Shown here one piece after another: positions 8,475-18,035 of a stretch of 64,000 nucleotides of DNA. This stretch comes from Winslowiella iniecta (GTDB taxonomy: Bacteria > Pseudomonadota > Gammaproteobacteria > Enterobacterales > Enterobacteriaceae). Location of the stretch: positions 20,244 through 84,243 of the forward strand of contig NZ_JRXE01000024.1 in the NCBI RefSeq assembly GCF_001267535.1, read 5' to 3'. A model generated the notes under the pieces. It had not been told where the DNA came from, did not search any database, and saw only the letters and a program-made list of their open reading frames with translations. Position 1 is the first letter of the stretch. Every line of letters starts with the position of its first letter. The position numbers and the translations under genes were made by a program.

Positions 8475-10982
8475 ATGTCTGGCAACGATCGCGAACCTAT
8501 CGGGCGCAAAGGCAAACAGCCTAAACCGCCGCGTAAGCCGGCTAAAGGTCGCCGCAGGGAAGAAGATTATAATGAAGATTACGATGATTATCAGGATGAT
8601 ACTGATGATGACCACGAGGAGACAGAACCGGTGCCACGTAAAGCAAAAGGGCGTTCGCCACGCAAAAAAAGAGGCTGGCTGGGGCTAATCATTAAGCTGT
8701 TGCTGGTCGTCATTGTGCTGATGGCGATCTACGGCGTCTGGCTCGACTCGCAAATTCGCAGCCGTATTGACGGCAAAGTCTGGCAGCTGCCGGCAACGGT
8801 GTATGGCCGCATGGTCAGCCTTGAGCCGGGCATGTCCTATAACAAGCAGGAGATGGTGGCACTGCTTGAAGGCACGCAATATCGCCAGGTGACGCGCATG
8901 ACGCGTCCGGGTGAGTTTACCGTGCAGGGCAACAGCATTGAGATGATCCGTCGTCCGTTTGATTTCCCGGACAGCAAAGAGGGTCAGATTCGTGCGCGTC
9001 TGTCATTCAGTAATGGCACGCTGAGCGAAATTAAGAACCTCGACAGCGGACGTGACTTTGGTTTCTTCCGCCTTGATCCGCGCCTGATCACCATGTTGCA
9101 GTCGCCAAACGGTGAACAGCGCCTGTTTGTGCCGCGTGCGGGCTTCCCGGATCTGCTGGTCGATACGCTGGTGGCGACCGAAGACCGTCATTTCTATCAG
9201 CATGACGGCATCAGTTTCTACTCGATTGGCCGTGCGTTCCTCGCCAATATTACCGCCGGTCGTGCAGTGCAGGGCGGCAGTACTCTGACGCAGCAGCTGG
9301 TAAAAAACCTGTTCCTGACCAACGAGCGTTCACTGTGGCGTAAGGCTAATGAAGCCTATATGGCGCTGATTATGGACGCGCGTTACAGCAAGGATCGTAT
9401 CCTTGAGCTGTATCTTAACGAAGTGTACCTCGGCCAGAGCGGCAGCGATCAGATTCGCGGCTTCCCGCTGGCGAGTCTCTACTACTTCGGCCGTCCGGTG
9501 GATGAGCTGAGCCTCGATCAGCAAGCGCTGCTGGTGGGGATGGTAAAAGGGGCGTCGCTGTATAACCCATGGCGTAATCCGAAGCTGGCGCTGGAGCGTC
9601 GTAACCTGGTACTGCGTCTGTTGCAGCAGCAGAAGGTGATCGATCAGGAGCTGTATGACATGCTCAGCGCCCGTCCGCTCGGCGTGCAGCCGAAAGGCGG
9701 CGTGATCACTCCGCAGCCCGCGTTTATGCAGATGGTGCGTAATGAGCTACAGCAGAAGCTGGGCGACAAGGTGAAAGATCTCTCCGGGGTGAAAATCTTC
9801 ACCACGCTGGATTCGGTCTCGCAGGATGCGGCAGAAAAAGCGGTGGAAGAGGGTATCCCGGCGCTGCGTAAACAGCGCGGCGTGAAAGATCTCGAAACGG
9901 CGATGGTCATCGTTGACCGCTTTAGCGGTGAAGTGCGCGCGATGGTCGGCGGTGCCGATCCGCAGTTTGCCGGTTACAACCGTGCGTTGCAGGCGCGCCG
10001 TTCCATCGGCTCGCTGGCAAAACCGGCGACCTATCTGACGGCGTTAAGCCAGCCGGATAAATATCGCCTGAATACCTGGATTGCCGATCAGCCACTGGCG
10101 CTGAAACAGCCGAATGGTCAGGTGTGGAAGCCGCAGAACGACGATCGTCAGTTCAGTGGTCAGGTTATGTTGGTGGATGCATTAACCCGTTCGATGAACG
10201 TGCCAACCGTCAACCTTGGCATGTCGCTGGGCTTACCGGCGGTGACGGATACCTGGACTAAACTGGGCGTGCCGAAAGATCAGCTGCATCCGGTTCCGGC
10301 CATGCTGCTCGGTGCGCTGAACCTGACGCCGGTTGAAGTGGCGCAGGCATTCCAGACTATCGCCAGCGGCGGTAATCGTGCTCAGCTTTCGGCGCTGCGC
10401 TCGGTGATTGCGGAAGATGGTTCGGTGCTGTATCAGAGCTTCCCGCAGGCGGAACGCGCTGAACCGGCGCAGGCGGCATACCTGACGCTGTACAGCATGC
10501 AGCAGGTTGCGGCACGCGGTACCGCCCGAGCGCTGGGCGCGAAGTATCCGAGTGCGAATCTGGCCGCGAAAACCGGTACCACCAATAATCAGGTGGACAG
10601 CTGGTTTGCCGGTATCGACGGTAAAGAAGTGGCGATTACCTGGATTGGGCGTGATAACAACCAGACCACTAAATTGTACGGTTCTTCCGGCGCGATGCAG
10701 ATCTACCGTCATTACCTGGAAAATCAGGCTCCGATGCCGCTCAGTCTGACGCCGCCGGAGGATATCGCGTCAATGAACGTCGACTCTGCCGGTAACTTTG
10801 TCTGTGACTCGGGCAGCAGCAACTGGCGCTCTCTGCCGGTATGGACCACTGATGCGAATGCACTCTGCCAGCAGCAACAGCAGCAGGTTGAACAGCAGCA
10901 GCAACAGGAACAGCAGCAGCAGCAAGAGCAGAAAGACAGCGACGGCGTGGCGGGCTGGATTAAGGATATGTTCGGTAAATAG
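8475..10982 (+). CDS. mrcB: Penicillin-binding protein 1B, bifunctional glycosyltransferase/transpeptidase
   Basis: PBP1B polymerises and cross-links peptidoglycan at the inner membrane. From the MSGNDREP start (as in E. coli) it has an acidic cytoplasmic tail (residues 28-52), a basic stretch, a membrane anchor at about 68-90, the UB2H region, the glycosyltransferase domain (ATEDRHFY with the catalytic Glu; GGSTLTQQL) and the transpeptidase domain (SLAK with the active Ser; KTGTT). The C-terminus is unusually rich in glutamine from about residue 798, encoded by CAG/CAA runs, then ends [13 protein letters not shown] as in E. coli. ATG codons in frame at 8442 and 8466 are alternative starts. 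Length 835 residues. Confidence 0.96.
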   Translation: MSGNDREPIGRKGKQPKPPRKPAKGRRREEDYNEDYDDYQDDTDDDHEETEPVPRKAKGRSPRKKRGWLGLIIKLLLVVIVLMAIYGVWLDSQIRSRIDGKVWQLPATVYGRMVSLEPGMSYNKQEMVALLEGTQYRQVTRMTRPGEFTVQGNSIEMIRRPFDFPDSKEGQIRARLSFSNGTLSEIKNLDSGRDFGFFRLDPRLITMLQSPNGEQRLFVPRAGFPDLLVDTLVATEDRHFYQHDGISFYSIGRAFLANITAGRAVQGGSTLTQQLVKNLFLTNERSLWRKANEAYMALIMDARYSKDRILELYLNEVYLGQSGSDQIRGFPLASLYYFGRPVDELSLDQQALLVGMVKGASLYNPWRNPKLALERRNLVLRLLQQQKVIDQELYDMLSARPLGVQPKGGVITPQPAFMQMVRNELQQKLGDKVKDLSGVKIFTTLDSVSQDAAEKAVEEGIPALRKQRGVKDLETAMVIVDRFSGEVRAMVGGADPQFAGYNRALQARRSIGSLAKPATYLTALSQPDKYRLNTWIADQPLALKQPNGQVWKPQNDDRQFSGQVMLVDALTRSMNVPTVNLGMSLGLPAVTDTWTKLGVPKDQLHPVPAMLLGALNLTPVEVAQAFQTIASGGNRAQLSALRSVIAEDGSVLYQSFPQAERAEPAQAAYLTLYSMQQVAARGTARALGAKYPSANLAAKTGTTNNQVDSWFAGIDGKEVAITWIGRDNNQTTKLYGSSGAMQIYRHYLENQAPMPLSLTPPEDIASMNVDSAGNFVCDSGSSNWRSLPVWTTDANALCQQQQQQVEQQQQQEQQQQQEQKDSDGVAGWIKDMFGK

Positions 10983-11030
10983 CATTACCCCCGGCGGCGG
11001 CGATGTCGCCTGTACCACGATCCTCATCGA

Positions 11031-11054
11031 GGCGGCGTTTACGCCGCCTTTTTT
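11031..11054 (+). terminator. Rho-independent terminator after mrcB
   Basis: A perfect eight-pair stem (GGCGGCGT / ACGCCGCC) with a two-base centre is followed by six T. It ends the mrcB transcript and separates it from the fhu operon. Confidence 0.85.
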
Positions 11055-11095
11055 ATTGGCGCTGGCCTGACAACCGCGCCCCAGCTGGATTTTTG

Positions 11096-11152
11096 TTGCA
11101 GAGCTTCCCGCGTTTCGCATATTATCCGAGCTGTATAATAATAATTATCGTT
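11096..11152 (+). promoter_or_regulatory. Putative promoter and Fur box for fhuCDB
   Basis: The 19 bases at 11134-11152 match the Fur consensus GATAATGATAATCATTATC at 13 positions by my count. A possible sigma-70 promoter just upstream is TTGCAG (11096-11101), an 18-base spacer, and TATTAT (11120-11125). Iron repression of fhu genes is known in E. coli. Here the site sits directly before fhuC because fhuA is absent. Confidence 0.6.
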
Positions 11153-11216
11153 TACATTCCGCTTTTAATGTTTAACTGGATGCGGTTCGCTGCTCCCGCC
11201 AACCCTGAAGATAATC

Positions 11217-12011
11217 ATGCAATCTCAGCAACAACAGGATACAACCTTCCGGCTTGATAACGTCAGCTTCACCGTTCCCGGTCGTACGCTGTTACACCCT
11301 TTGTCACTGACCTTTCCCGCCGGAAAAGTCACCGGGCTGATTGGACACAACGGTTCCGGTAAATCGACGCTGCTAAAAATGCTCGGTCGCCATCATGCGG
11401 CCAGTGAAGGGCGGGTATTACTGAACGATACCGCGGTGGCAGAGTGGAACAGCAAGGCTTTTGCACGTGAAGTTGCCTATCTGCCGCAGCAGCTTCCGGC
11501 TGCCGAAGGTATGACGGTGCGGGAGCTGGTGGCGATTGGTCGCTATCCATGGCATGGGGCGCTGGGTCGCTATGGCGTGGAGGACCGTGAACGTGTTGAA
11601 GAGGCCATTGCGCTGGTCGGTCTGAAGCCTTTCGCACAGCGGCTGGTAGACAGCCTCTCCGGCGGCGAGCGTCAACGCGCATGGATTGCCATGCTGGTGG
11701 CACAGAACAGCCGCTGTCTGCTGCTGGATGAGCCGACGTCGGCGCTGGATATCGCCCATCAGGTTGATGTACTGGCGCTGATTCAACGGCTGAGCCATCA
11801 GCGTGGTCTGACGGTGATTGCGGTGTTGCATGATATCAATATGGCGGCGCGTTATTGCGATCATCTGGTGGCGCTGCGTGGCGGTGAAGCCATTGCACAG
11901 GGCGAGCCTCAGGCCATTATGCATGGTGACGTGCTGGAGAAGATCTACGGCATCCCTATGGGCATTCTGCCGCATCCGCAAGGCGGTGCGCCCGTGAGCT
12001 TTGTTTACTGA
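11217..12011 (+). CDS. fhuC: Ferric-hydroxamate ABC transporter, ATP-binding protein
   Basis: FhuC powers import of ferrichrome and other hydroxamate siderophores through FhuB. The 264-residue protein has Walker A GHNGSGKST, signature LSGGERQRAW, Walker B CLLLDEPTSALD and a switch His in VLHDINMAARYCD. It heads an operon with fhuD 15 bases downstream. The outer-membrane receptor gene fhuA, first in the E. coli operon, is missing here, so a receptor encoded elsewhere must supply the substrate. Confidence 0.97.
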   Translation: MQSQQQQDTTFRLDNVSFTVPGRTLLHPLSLTFPAGKVTGLIGHNGSGKSTLLKMLGRHHAASEGRVLLNDTAVAEWNSKAFAREVAYLPQQLPAAEGMTVRELVAIGRYPWHGALGRYGVEDRERVEEAIALVGLKPFAQRLVDSLSGGERQRAWIAMLVAQNSRCLLLDEPTSALDIAHQVDVLALIQRLSHQRGLTVIAVLHDINMAARYCDHLVALRGGEAIAQGEPQAIMHGDVLEKIYGIPMGILPHPQGGAPVSFVY

Positions 12012-12026
12012 TTACAGGATGTTCTG

Positions 12027-12905
12027 ATGCCGGATAGACTTCGCCGCCGTTTGTTAACCGCAATGGCGCTCTCCCCCGTATTACTGAATTTACCGGCGCG
12101 CGCCGGGCTTCCCGATATCCAGCGCGTGGTGGCGCTGGAGTGGTTGCCGGTCGAGCTGATGATGGCGCTCGGCGTGGCGCCGATGGGCGTGGCGGAAATC
12201 CATAATTACCAGCTGTGGGTCGGTAAGCCGGATTTACCGGCGAATACCCTCGATCTCGGACTGCGTACCGAACCTAATCTCGAACTGCTGACGCAACTCA
12301 AACCTTCATTAATCCTCTATTCGCAGGGCTATGGCCCGTCGCCGGATAAACTTGAGCGCATCGCGCCGGGTATGGGCTTCAGCTTTAACGAAGGCGATGG
12401 CAAACCGCTGACTTCCGCTCGTCATTCACTGGTCAGGCTGGCACAACGTCTTGGCCTTGAGTCGCGCGCCGACCAACATCTTGCTGAATTTGACCGCTTT
12501 ATGCTGCAAATGCGTGCCAGACTGGCACATCGCGCGCCTAAGCCGCTGCTGCTGATGTCAATTCTCGACAGCCGCCACGCGATTGTGTTTGGCAAAGGCA
12601 GCCTGTTCCTGGAAGTGCTGGATGGACTGGGTATTGAAAATGCCTGGCAGGGCGAAACCAACTTCTGGGGCAGCGCGGTGATGGGTATTGAACGCCTGGC
12701 GACGATCAAAGATGCGGATGCTATCTGTTTCGATCACGGTAACGACCTGATGATGGAGCAGGTCATGTCGACGGCGCTGTGGCGCTCTTTCCCGTTTGTT
12801 CGCCAACAGCGGTTTAAGCGCGTGCCAGCGGTATGGTTCTATGGTGCCACGCTGACCGCTCAGCATTTCTGCCACATCCTCGACAGCGCGCTGGAGACGA
12901 CATGA
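12027..12905 (+). CDS. fhuD: Periplasmic hydroxamate-siderophore-binding protein
   Basis: FhuD binds ferric hydroxamates in the periplasm and delivers them to FhuB. The N-terminus MPDRLRRRLLTAMALSP has a twin-arginine type signal, as in E. coli FhuD. The mature part begins near residue 27 and has the class III binding-protein layout (two lobes and a long helix). The 292-residue gene ends in an ATGA overlap with fhuB. Confidence 0.96.
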   Translation: MPDRLRRRLLTAMALSPVLLNLPARAGLPDIQRVVALEWLPVELMMALGVAPMGVAEIHNYQLWVGKPDLPANTLDLGLRTEPNLELLTQLKPSLILYSQGYGPSPDKLERIAPGMGFSFNEGDGKPLTSARHSLVRLAQRLGLESRADQHLAEFDRFMLQMRARLAHRAPKPLLLMSILDSRHAIVFGKGSLFLEVLDGLGIENAWQGETNFWGSAVMGIERLATIKDADAICFDHGNDLMMEQVMSTALWRSFPFVRQQRFKRVPAVWFYGATLTAQHFCHILDSALETT

Positions 12906-14881
12906 CACGGAAATTATTCCCGCTGACGCTGCTCACGGGCTTGTTTGTGTTGACGCTGGCGTTAACGCTGTACAACCTGGCTCAGCATTTGCCGGTGGCA
13001 CAATGGCTGGCGGCATTGCGGCAGCCGGATATCGATAATCTGGATCAGATGTTGTTTCATTACAGCCTGTTACCACGGCTGGCGATATCCTTACTGGTGG
13101 GGGCGGGGCTGGGACTGGCGGGTCTGTTGTTCCAACAGGTGCTGCGCAATCCGCTGGCTGAACCCACTACGCTGGGGGTGGCCTCCGGGGCGCAGCTGGG
13201 GATCACCGTTGTAACCCTGTGGAGCTTGCCGGGCGGATTATTAACCCAGCAAATGGCCGCGATGGGTGGCGCGATTCTGGTCGGGCTGGTGGTATTTGGT
13301 ATTGCGTGGGGCAAGCGTTTATCGCCGGTCACGCTGATTCTCGCCGGACTGGTGATGAGCCTGTACTGCGGTGCGGTCAACCAGATTATTGCCATCTTTA
13401 ATCATGACCAGCTGCAAAATATGTTTTTGTGGGGCACCGGAGCGCTGAATCAGCAGGACTGGAGCAACGTCATGACGCTGTGGCCAAGGTTGCTGATCGC
13501 CTTTGCGCTGGCACTGCTGTTGCTGCGTCCGATGACGCTGATGGGGCTGGATGATGGCGTAGCAAAAAACCTCGGTCTGGCCTTGTCACTGGCGCGTTTA
13601 GCCGCGCTGGTGCTGGCGATTTTGCTCAGTGCGCAACTGGTCAATGCGGTAGGGATAGTCGGCTTTATCGGCCTGTTTGCGCCACTGCTGGCACGGATGC
13701 TGGGCGCGCGCCGTCTGATTAGCCGTCTGCTGCTGGCACCGTTAATTGGCGCGTTGCTGCTGTGGTTGGCAGACCAGAGTGTCAGCTGGCTGACCGATGT
13801 CTGGCGTGAGGTTTCGACCGGTACCGCGACGGCGGTGATTGGTGCGCCATTATTGCTGTGGCTGTTGCCACGCCTGCGCACCGGTTCGGTGCCACCGGCA
13901 ATGAATCAGGGGGACAATATTCCGGCCGAACGCCAGCAGGTGATGGGGTGGGCGCTGTTTGGCGTCGGCATGCTGTTGCTGATGATTGCCGTGGCATTGT
14001 CATTTGGGCGTGATGCGTATGGCTGGAGTTGGGCCAGTGGCGACCTCTGGCAGCAATTACAGCCGTGGCGTGCGCCACGCGTGGGTGCGGCACTGGCTGC
14101 CGGTATGATGCTCGGTGTGGCCGGTAGCGTGATTCAGCGCCTGACCGGCAACCCGATGGCCAGCCCGGAAGTACTGGGTATCAGCTCCGGTGCGGCTTTT
14201 GGCGTGGTGATGATGCTGTTTATCGTGCCGGGAGATGCCTTTGGCTGGTTGCTGCCGGCTGGCAGCATTGGCGCTGCGGTAACCCTGATGATTATTATGC
14301 TGGCGGCAGGGCGCGGTGGTTTCTCGCCGGAACGCATGCTGTTAGCGGGGATGGCGCTGAGTACCGCCTTTACCATGCTGCTGATGCTGTTGCTGGCCAG
14401 TGGCGATCCACGTATGGCGAGTTTGCTGACGTGGATTTCCGGCTCAACTTACCCTGTGGATGGCCCACAGGCGCTGCGGACAGCGGTGATTGCCGTGATT
14501 CTGATGGCGCTGGCGCCGTTAGCCACGCGCTGGCTGACGATTCTGCCGCTGGGTGGGGCTACCGCTCGTGCGGTCGGTATGGCGTTAACGCCTTCGCGTC
14601 TGGCGTTATTACTGCTGGCCGCGGCGCTGACGGCGGCGGCAACGCTGACCATCGGTCCGCTCAGCTTTGTTGGCCTGATGGCACCGCATATGGCCCGCAT
14701 GCTCGGTTTTCGTCGCGCGCTGCCGCAGCTGGTGATCACTGCGCTGCTGGGAGGGATATTGATGGTGTTTGCTGACTGGTGTGGGCGGATGATGTCATTC
14801 CCGGATCAAATTCCGGCGGGGCTGCTGGCAACCTTCTTTGGCGCGCCATACTTTGTTTATCTGCTGCGTAAGAGCCGCTAG
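12902..14881 (+). CDS. fhuB: Ferric-hydroxamate ABC transporter, fused permease
   Basis: FhuB is the double-length permease of the hydroxamate importer, two FecCD-type halves fused in one chain. Each half repeats the pattern RLA..LVGAGLGLAG..QQVLRNPLAEP (first) and RVGAALAAGMMLGVAGSVIQ (second, near residue 405), with about ten membrane helices each. The frame opens at 12833, but the ATG at 12902 overlaps the fhuD stop (ATGA) and gives 659 residues, the family length. Confidence 0.96.
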   Translation: MTRKLFPLTLLTGLFVLTLALTLYNLAQHLPVAQWLAALRQPDIDNLDQMLFHYSLLPRLAISLLVGAGLGLAGLLFQQVLRNPLAEPTTLGVASGAQLGITVVTLWSLPGGLLTQQMAAMGGAILVGLVVFGIAWGKRLSPVTLILAGLVMSLYCGAVNQIIAIFNHDQLQNMFLWGTGALNQQDWSNVMTLWPRLLIAFALALLLLRPMTLMGLDDGVAKNLGLALSLARLAALVLAILLSAQLVNAVGIVGFIGLFAPLLARMLGARRLISRLLLAPLIGALLLWLADQSVSWLTDVWREVSTGTATAVIGAPLLLWLLPRLRTGSVPPAMNQGDNIPAERQQVMGWALFGVGMLLLMIAVALSFGRDAYGWSWASGDLWQQLQPWRAPRVGAALAAGMMLGVAGSVIQRLTGNPMASPEVLGISSGAAFGVVMMLFIVPGDAFGWLLPAGSIGAAVTLMIIMLAAGRGGFSPERMLLAGMALSTAFTMLLMLLLASGDPRMASLLTWISGSTYPVDGPQALRTAVIAVILMALAPLATRWLTILPLGGATARAVGMALTPSRLALLLLAAALTAAATLTIGPLSFVGLMAPHMARMLGFRRALPQLVITALLGGILMVFADWCGRMMSFPDQIPAGLLATFFGAPYFVYLLRKSR

Positions 14882-14898
14882 AGCCCGGGTGAGGTGCA

Positions 14899-14920
14899 GG
14901 GGAGCCGGAAACGGCTCCCC
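14899..14920. terminator. GC-rich hairpin after fhuB
   Basis: A perfect nine-pair stem GGGGAGCCG / CGGCTCCCC closes on a GAAA tetraloop 17 bases after the fhuB stop. No long T-run follows, so it may protect the 3' end or act as a weak terminator. A near copy of the left arm and its flank (GCAGGGGAGCCG) occurs at 26091-26113. Confidence 0.55.
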
Positions 14921-15052
14921 TGGAGCATTTAAGAAATCCCGGCGATTTTTTCTGTTTGGCTTACCCGCGCGAGATGGGCTGGCAGAAATTGCTTTTGATA
15001 GCGTATTGCTGCTGCTGAGATGGCGAAATAAAGTGTCTTTTTTAATTAAATC

Positions 15053-15071
15053 ACTCACTCCTGGAGTGAGT
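15053..15071. repeat. Perfect inverted repeat between fhuB and luxR
   Basis: The two nine-base arms ACTCACTCC and GGAGTGAGT surround one T. It lies 38 bases beyond the luxR stop, in A+T-rich DNA. As RNA it could form an eight-pair stem with a CTG loop, but T-runs on either side are weak. A bidirectional terminator or a protein-binding site are both possible. Confidence 0.5.
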
Positions 15072-15108
15072 TAGTTAATCTTAAAAGCAGGAATTGGTTT
15101 TTAAATTA

Positions 15109-15864
15109 TCAGTTCTTTTGCACTAAACTGTTGTCAGATAGTGCAGGAGGGTGAAGCTTCAGTTCAATTCCTAAAATAATGGCGTGCTTTGCGTTTATTG
15201 CGCCCAGTTTTTTAACGATATTTCCCATAAGAAATTTTATTGTGGTAACTTTAATATTTAGTGAACAGGCTATTTCAGCGTAGGTTTTACCTTGACTGGC
15301 AAGATAAATAACCTCACTCTCACGGAGAGTGAGTGGTCCCAATTTTCTCTTGTCTGGCAGAGCGGCGTCAGATTCATCCTGGTAAAGTGATAATGTTTTT
15401 TTATGCGTAGAGATAAGTAGTGATTGTAATCTGTCTCGTTCATTAATTATCGCGGTTTTAGTCGCTTCGTCACAGTGCTCCCCCATCACTATAGATAATA
15501 GTGCCAGATTGTTTTTGTAATCATGAAGAGTAAAGGTACAGCCATTTTTAATGTCGTAATTTTCCCCCATTCTGTAAAGCATGGGAAGTTTGAACTGTGC
15601 TCTTAACATAATGTCCTCATCCCATAAAAAACCATCCACACTGGAGAGGCACTTAATAATCACCGGATCAACAAGTTGATAACTGTTTTTTAAATATAGG
15701 TCGGCCCATTCTGAGTAGTTGGTGATTACCATCATATTGACAGGGTTTTCTTTATTTATTATCGCGTAGGCATATTTAATTCTTCCATAGGGTTTTATTT
15801 TATCCTCTAAATGTTCTTTTATAATGTGATTAATATTTTCGTTATTAAAAAAACCGTCAGGCAT
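15109..15864 (-). CDS. LuxR-family acyl-homoserine-lactone-binding regulator (EsaR/ExpR type)
   Basis: This is a quorum-sensing type transcription factor. From the ATG at 15864 it has 251 residues, the EsaR size. The N-terminal autoinducer domain keeps six invariant family positions: Trp53, Tyr57, Asp66, Pro67, Trp81 and Gly108. Segments such as YQLVDPVI, FLWDE, NGCTFTLHD and NNLALLS resemble EsaR/ExpR. The C-terminal LuxR helix-turn-helix covers about 178-235 (LTLRESEVIYLASQGKTYAEIA). The usual TVKFH reads TIKFL here. No luxI-type synthase is in the window, so it is a 'solo' locally. The gene and flanks are clearly richer in A+T than their neighbours, suggesting acquisition. A GTG at 15882 would add six residues; GAGG precedes the ATG. 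Confidence 0.9.
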   Translation of the reverse strand: MPDGFFNNENINHIIKEHLEDKIKPYGRIKYAYAIINKENPVNMMVITNYSEWADLYLKNSYQLVDPVIIKCLSSVDGFLWDEDIMLRAQFKLPMLYRMGENYDIKNGCTFTLHDYKNNLALLSIVMGEHCDEATKTAIINERDRLQSLLISTHKKTLSLYQDESDAALPDKRKLGPLTLRESEVIYLASQGKTYAEIACSLNIKVTTIKFLMGNIVKKLGAINAKHAIILGIELKLHPPALSDNSLVQKN

Positions 15865-16137
15865 TTCTCCATCCTCATGCACAGGTTTGTCATCAAATTA
15901 TAGAGCAAACAGTCAGTAAGATTATCGTTAAGCATTTTTTGCAGTATATCGTTGTTGTACTGTGATAACCCTTTGATACTTAAGATTTCCGCCTGCCACG
16001 ATTCGGATTGTAGATGTATTGCCAGTCGTATTCCTTTTCACATCCTGCCGTGCAAGTAGTTGCAGGTAGCATACAAATCCACTTCCGCCAGATTTATCGC
16101 TTTCCTGCAACTTAAGCTATCAGTCTACATTCAGCGA

Positions 16138-17418
16138 TTACAATTTCGCAAAGCTGCGCTGCGCTGCATCGATAGTACGCTGAATATCTTCTTCACTGTG
16201 GGCCAGTGACATAAAGCCCGCTTCAAAGGCTGACGGCGCAAGGTAAACGCCTTCTTCCAGCATCAGATGGAAGAATTTCTTAAAGCGCTCAACGTCGCAC
16301 TGCGTTACATCCTGATAGCAGGTCACCGTCTCAGCATCGGTAAAGAACAGACCAAACATGCCGCCCACATGGTTAACGACTAACGGAATGTTTTCGGCTT
16401 TCGCTGCTGCCAGCAGGCCGTCGGCCAGTTGAGTGGTCAGCGCGGTCAGTTGCTGATGTGTGCCAGCTTTGGCAATTTCACTCAGACAAGCAAAGCCCGC
16501 CGCCATGGCGATCGGGTTACCGGAAAGGGTGCCCGCCTGGTAAACCGGTCCGGTGGGTGCCAGGGCATCCATTACTTCACGACGGCCGCCAAATGCGCCG
16601 ACCGGCATCCCGCCGCCGATAATCTTACCAAGACAAGTCAGGTCCGGTTTAACGCCGTAGTGTGCTTGTGCACCCGCCAGCGCCACGCGGAAACCGGTCA
16701 TCACTTCATCGATAATCAGCAGCGCACCAAACTCATCACACAGCGCGCGCAGGCCTGGCAGGAAATCGGCGTGCGGCGGAATACAGTTCATATTGCCCGC
16801 GACCGGTTCGACGATAATACAGGCGATATCCTGCGGATATTGTTCGAATGCCGCGCGTACTGAGTCCAGATCGTTATAGGTGCAGGTCAGAGTATGCTTC
16901 GCGAAGTCTGCCGGTACACCCGGTGAGTTCGGCTGGCCGAGGGTCAGCGCGCCGGAGCCAGCTTTGACCAGCAGGCAGTCGGCATGACCGTGATAGCAGC
17001 CTTCAAATTTAATAATTTTGTCGCGGTGCGTGAAGCCGCGCGCCAGACGAATAGCACTCATGGTCGCTTCAGTACCGGAGTTCACCATCCGCACCATATC
17101 CATGGTTGGCACCAGCTGACACACCAGCTCGGCCATTTTCACTTCCATCTCGGTCGGCGCGCCGAAGCTCAGGCCGCGTTCAGCCGCTGCGATAACCGCG
17201 TCACGGATTGCCGGGTGATTATGACCCAGCACCATGGGTCCCCAGGACCCGACGTAGTCGATATAGGCTTTACCATCAGCATCATAGAGGTAAGCGCCGT
17301 TCGCGCGCTCGATGAAAAGCGGTACGCCGCCGACACCGGTGAATGCGCGCACCGGAGAGTTAACCCCACCGGGAATTAACTTTTGTGCCTGGGCATACAG
17401 GTTTTCAGACTTACTCAT
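16138..17418 (-). CDS. hemL: Glutamate-1-semialdehyde 2,1-aminomutase
   Basis: HemL converts glutamate-1-semialdehyde to 5-aminolevulinate with pyridoxal phosphate, the second step of C5 haem synthesis. The 426 residues match E. coli in length and closely in sequence. Lys265 in [11 protein letters not shown] is the cofactor lysine, and [14 protein letters not shown] forms part of the phosphate site. The frame extends to 17574, but the ATG at 17418 follows AGGAG and gives the standard MSKSENLY start. The E. coli neighbour clcA is absent; erpA begins 231 bases away, divergently. Confidence 0.98.
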   Translation of the reverse strand: MSKSENLYAQAQKLIPGGVNSPVRAFTGVGGVPLFIERANGAYLYDADGKAYIDYVGSWGPMVLGHNHPAIRDAVIAAAERGLSFGAPTEMEVKMAELVCQLVPTMDMVRMVNSGTEATMSAIRLARGFTHRDKIIKFEGCYHGHADCLLVKAGSGALTLGQPNSPGVPADFAKHTLTCTYNDLDSVRAAFEQYPQDIACIIVEPVAGNMNCIPPHADFLPGLRALCDEFGALLIIDEVMTGFRVALAGAQAHYGVKPDLTCLGKIIGGGMPVGAFGGRREVMDALAPTGPVYQAGTLSGNPIAMAAGFACLSEIAKAGTHQQLTALTTQLADGLLAAAKAENIPLVVNHVGGMFGLFFTDAETVTCYQDVTQCDVERFKKFFHLMLEEGVYLAPSAFEAGFMSLAHSEEDIQRTIDAAQRSFAKL

Positions 17419-17649
17419 GGATCGGCTCCTGGAACGTACGTTAGAAAAAATCATCACTATTCTAAGGGAACATGCCGGGCTGTTGAAAGGCGAGTAGCAC
17501 GATTGACGTATTTTGTTGCCGAAGCACAGAGTGCCAATACTTGATTGCGATACCAGGCTATTAGATAATAACAAAAGCTATGGTCAGCGAAATCTTTAGG
17601 TAGACTGGCCTGACAGGCATCAGCCTGAACGCATTACTGGAGTGTTTAA

Positions 17650-17997
17650 ATGAGCGACGATGTAGCAGCACTGCCTCTGCAATTTACTGATGCAGCAGCC
17701 AGCAAGGTGAAAAACCTGATTTCCGATGAAGATAACCCGGACCTGAAACTGCGTGTGTATATTACCGGCGGTGGATGCAGCGGTTTCCAGTATGGTTTTA
17801 CCTTCGACGATAAAATTAATGACGGCGATATGACCATTGAGAAGTCGGGCGTGGCGCTGGTGGTTGACCCGATGAGCCTGCAATATCTGGTAGGCGGCTC
17901 GGTTGACTACACCGAAGGGCTGGAAGGTTCACGTTTTATTGTGACCAATCCAAATGCTAAAACCACCTGCGGCTGTGGTTCCTCTTTCAGCATCTAA
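17650..17997 (+). CDS. erpA: Iron-sulfur cluster insertion protein ErpA
   Basis: ErpA is an A-type carrier that delivers Fe-S clusters, notably to the isoprenoid enzymes IspG and IspH; dxr and uppS of the same pathway lie elsewhere in this window. The 115-residue protein has the three cluster cysteines: one in [11 protein letters not shown] and two in TTCGCGSSF at the C-terminus. It is a single gene ending at a strong bidirectional hairpin. Confidence 0.98.
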   Translation: MSDDVAALPLQFTDAAASKVKNLISDEDNPDLKLRVYITGGGCSGFQYGFTFDDKINDGDMTIEKSGVALVVDPMSLQYLVGGSVDYTEGLEGSRFIVTNPNAKTTCGCGSSFSI

Positions 17998-18001
17998 GCT
18001 G

Positions 18002-18034
18002 AAAAAAAAGGGCGAAATTGCTTCGCCCTTTCTG
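18002..18034. terminator. Bidirectional terminator between erpA and the small secreted protein gene
   Basis: A ten-pair stem (AAAGGGCGAA, 18007-18016, with TTCGCCCTTT, 18022-18031) closes on ATTGC. Eight A at 18002-18009 form a T-tail for minus-strand transcripts; on the plus strand the stem ends TTT then CTGTTT. It serves two convergent genes. Confidence 0.85.
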
Positions 18035-18035
18035 T

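Noticed and set aside
10866..10950. CAG-rich run considered as a CRISPR-like or microsatellite array
   Set aside because: It is in frame within mrcB, encodes a Gln-rich tail and ends in the conserved PBP1B C-terminus; there are no spacers.
15883..16137. lux box or luxI-type gene next to the luxR-type gene
   Set aside because: No frame of about 200 codons with synthase motifs exists on either strand here, and I saw no CTG-N10-CAG palindrome.
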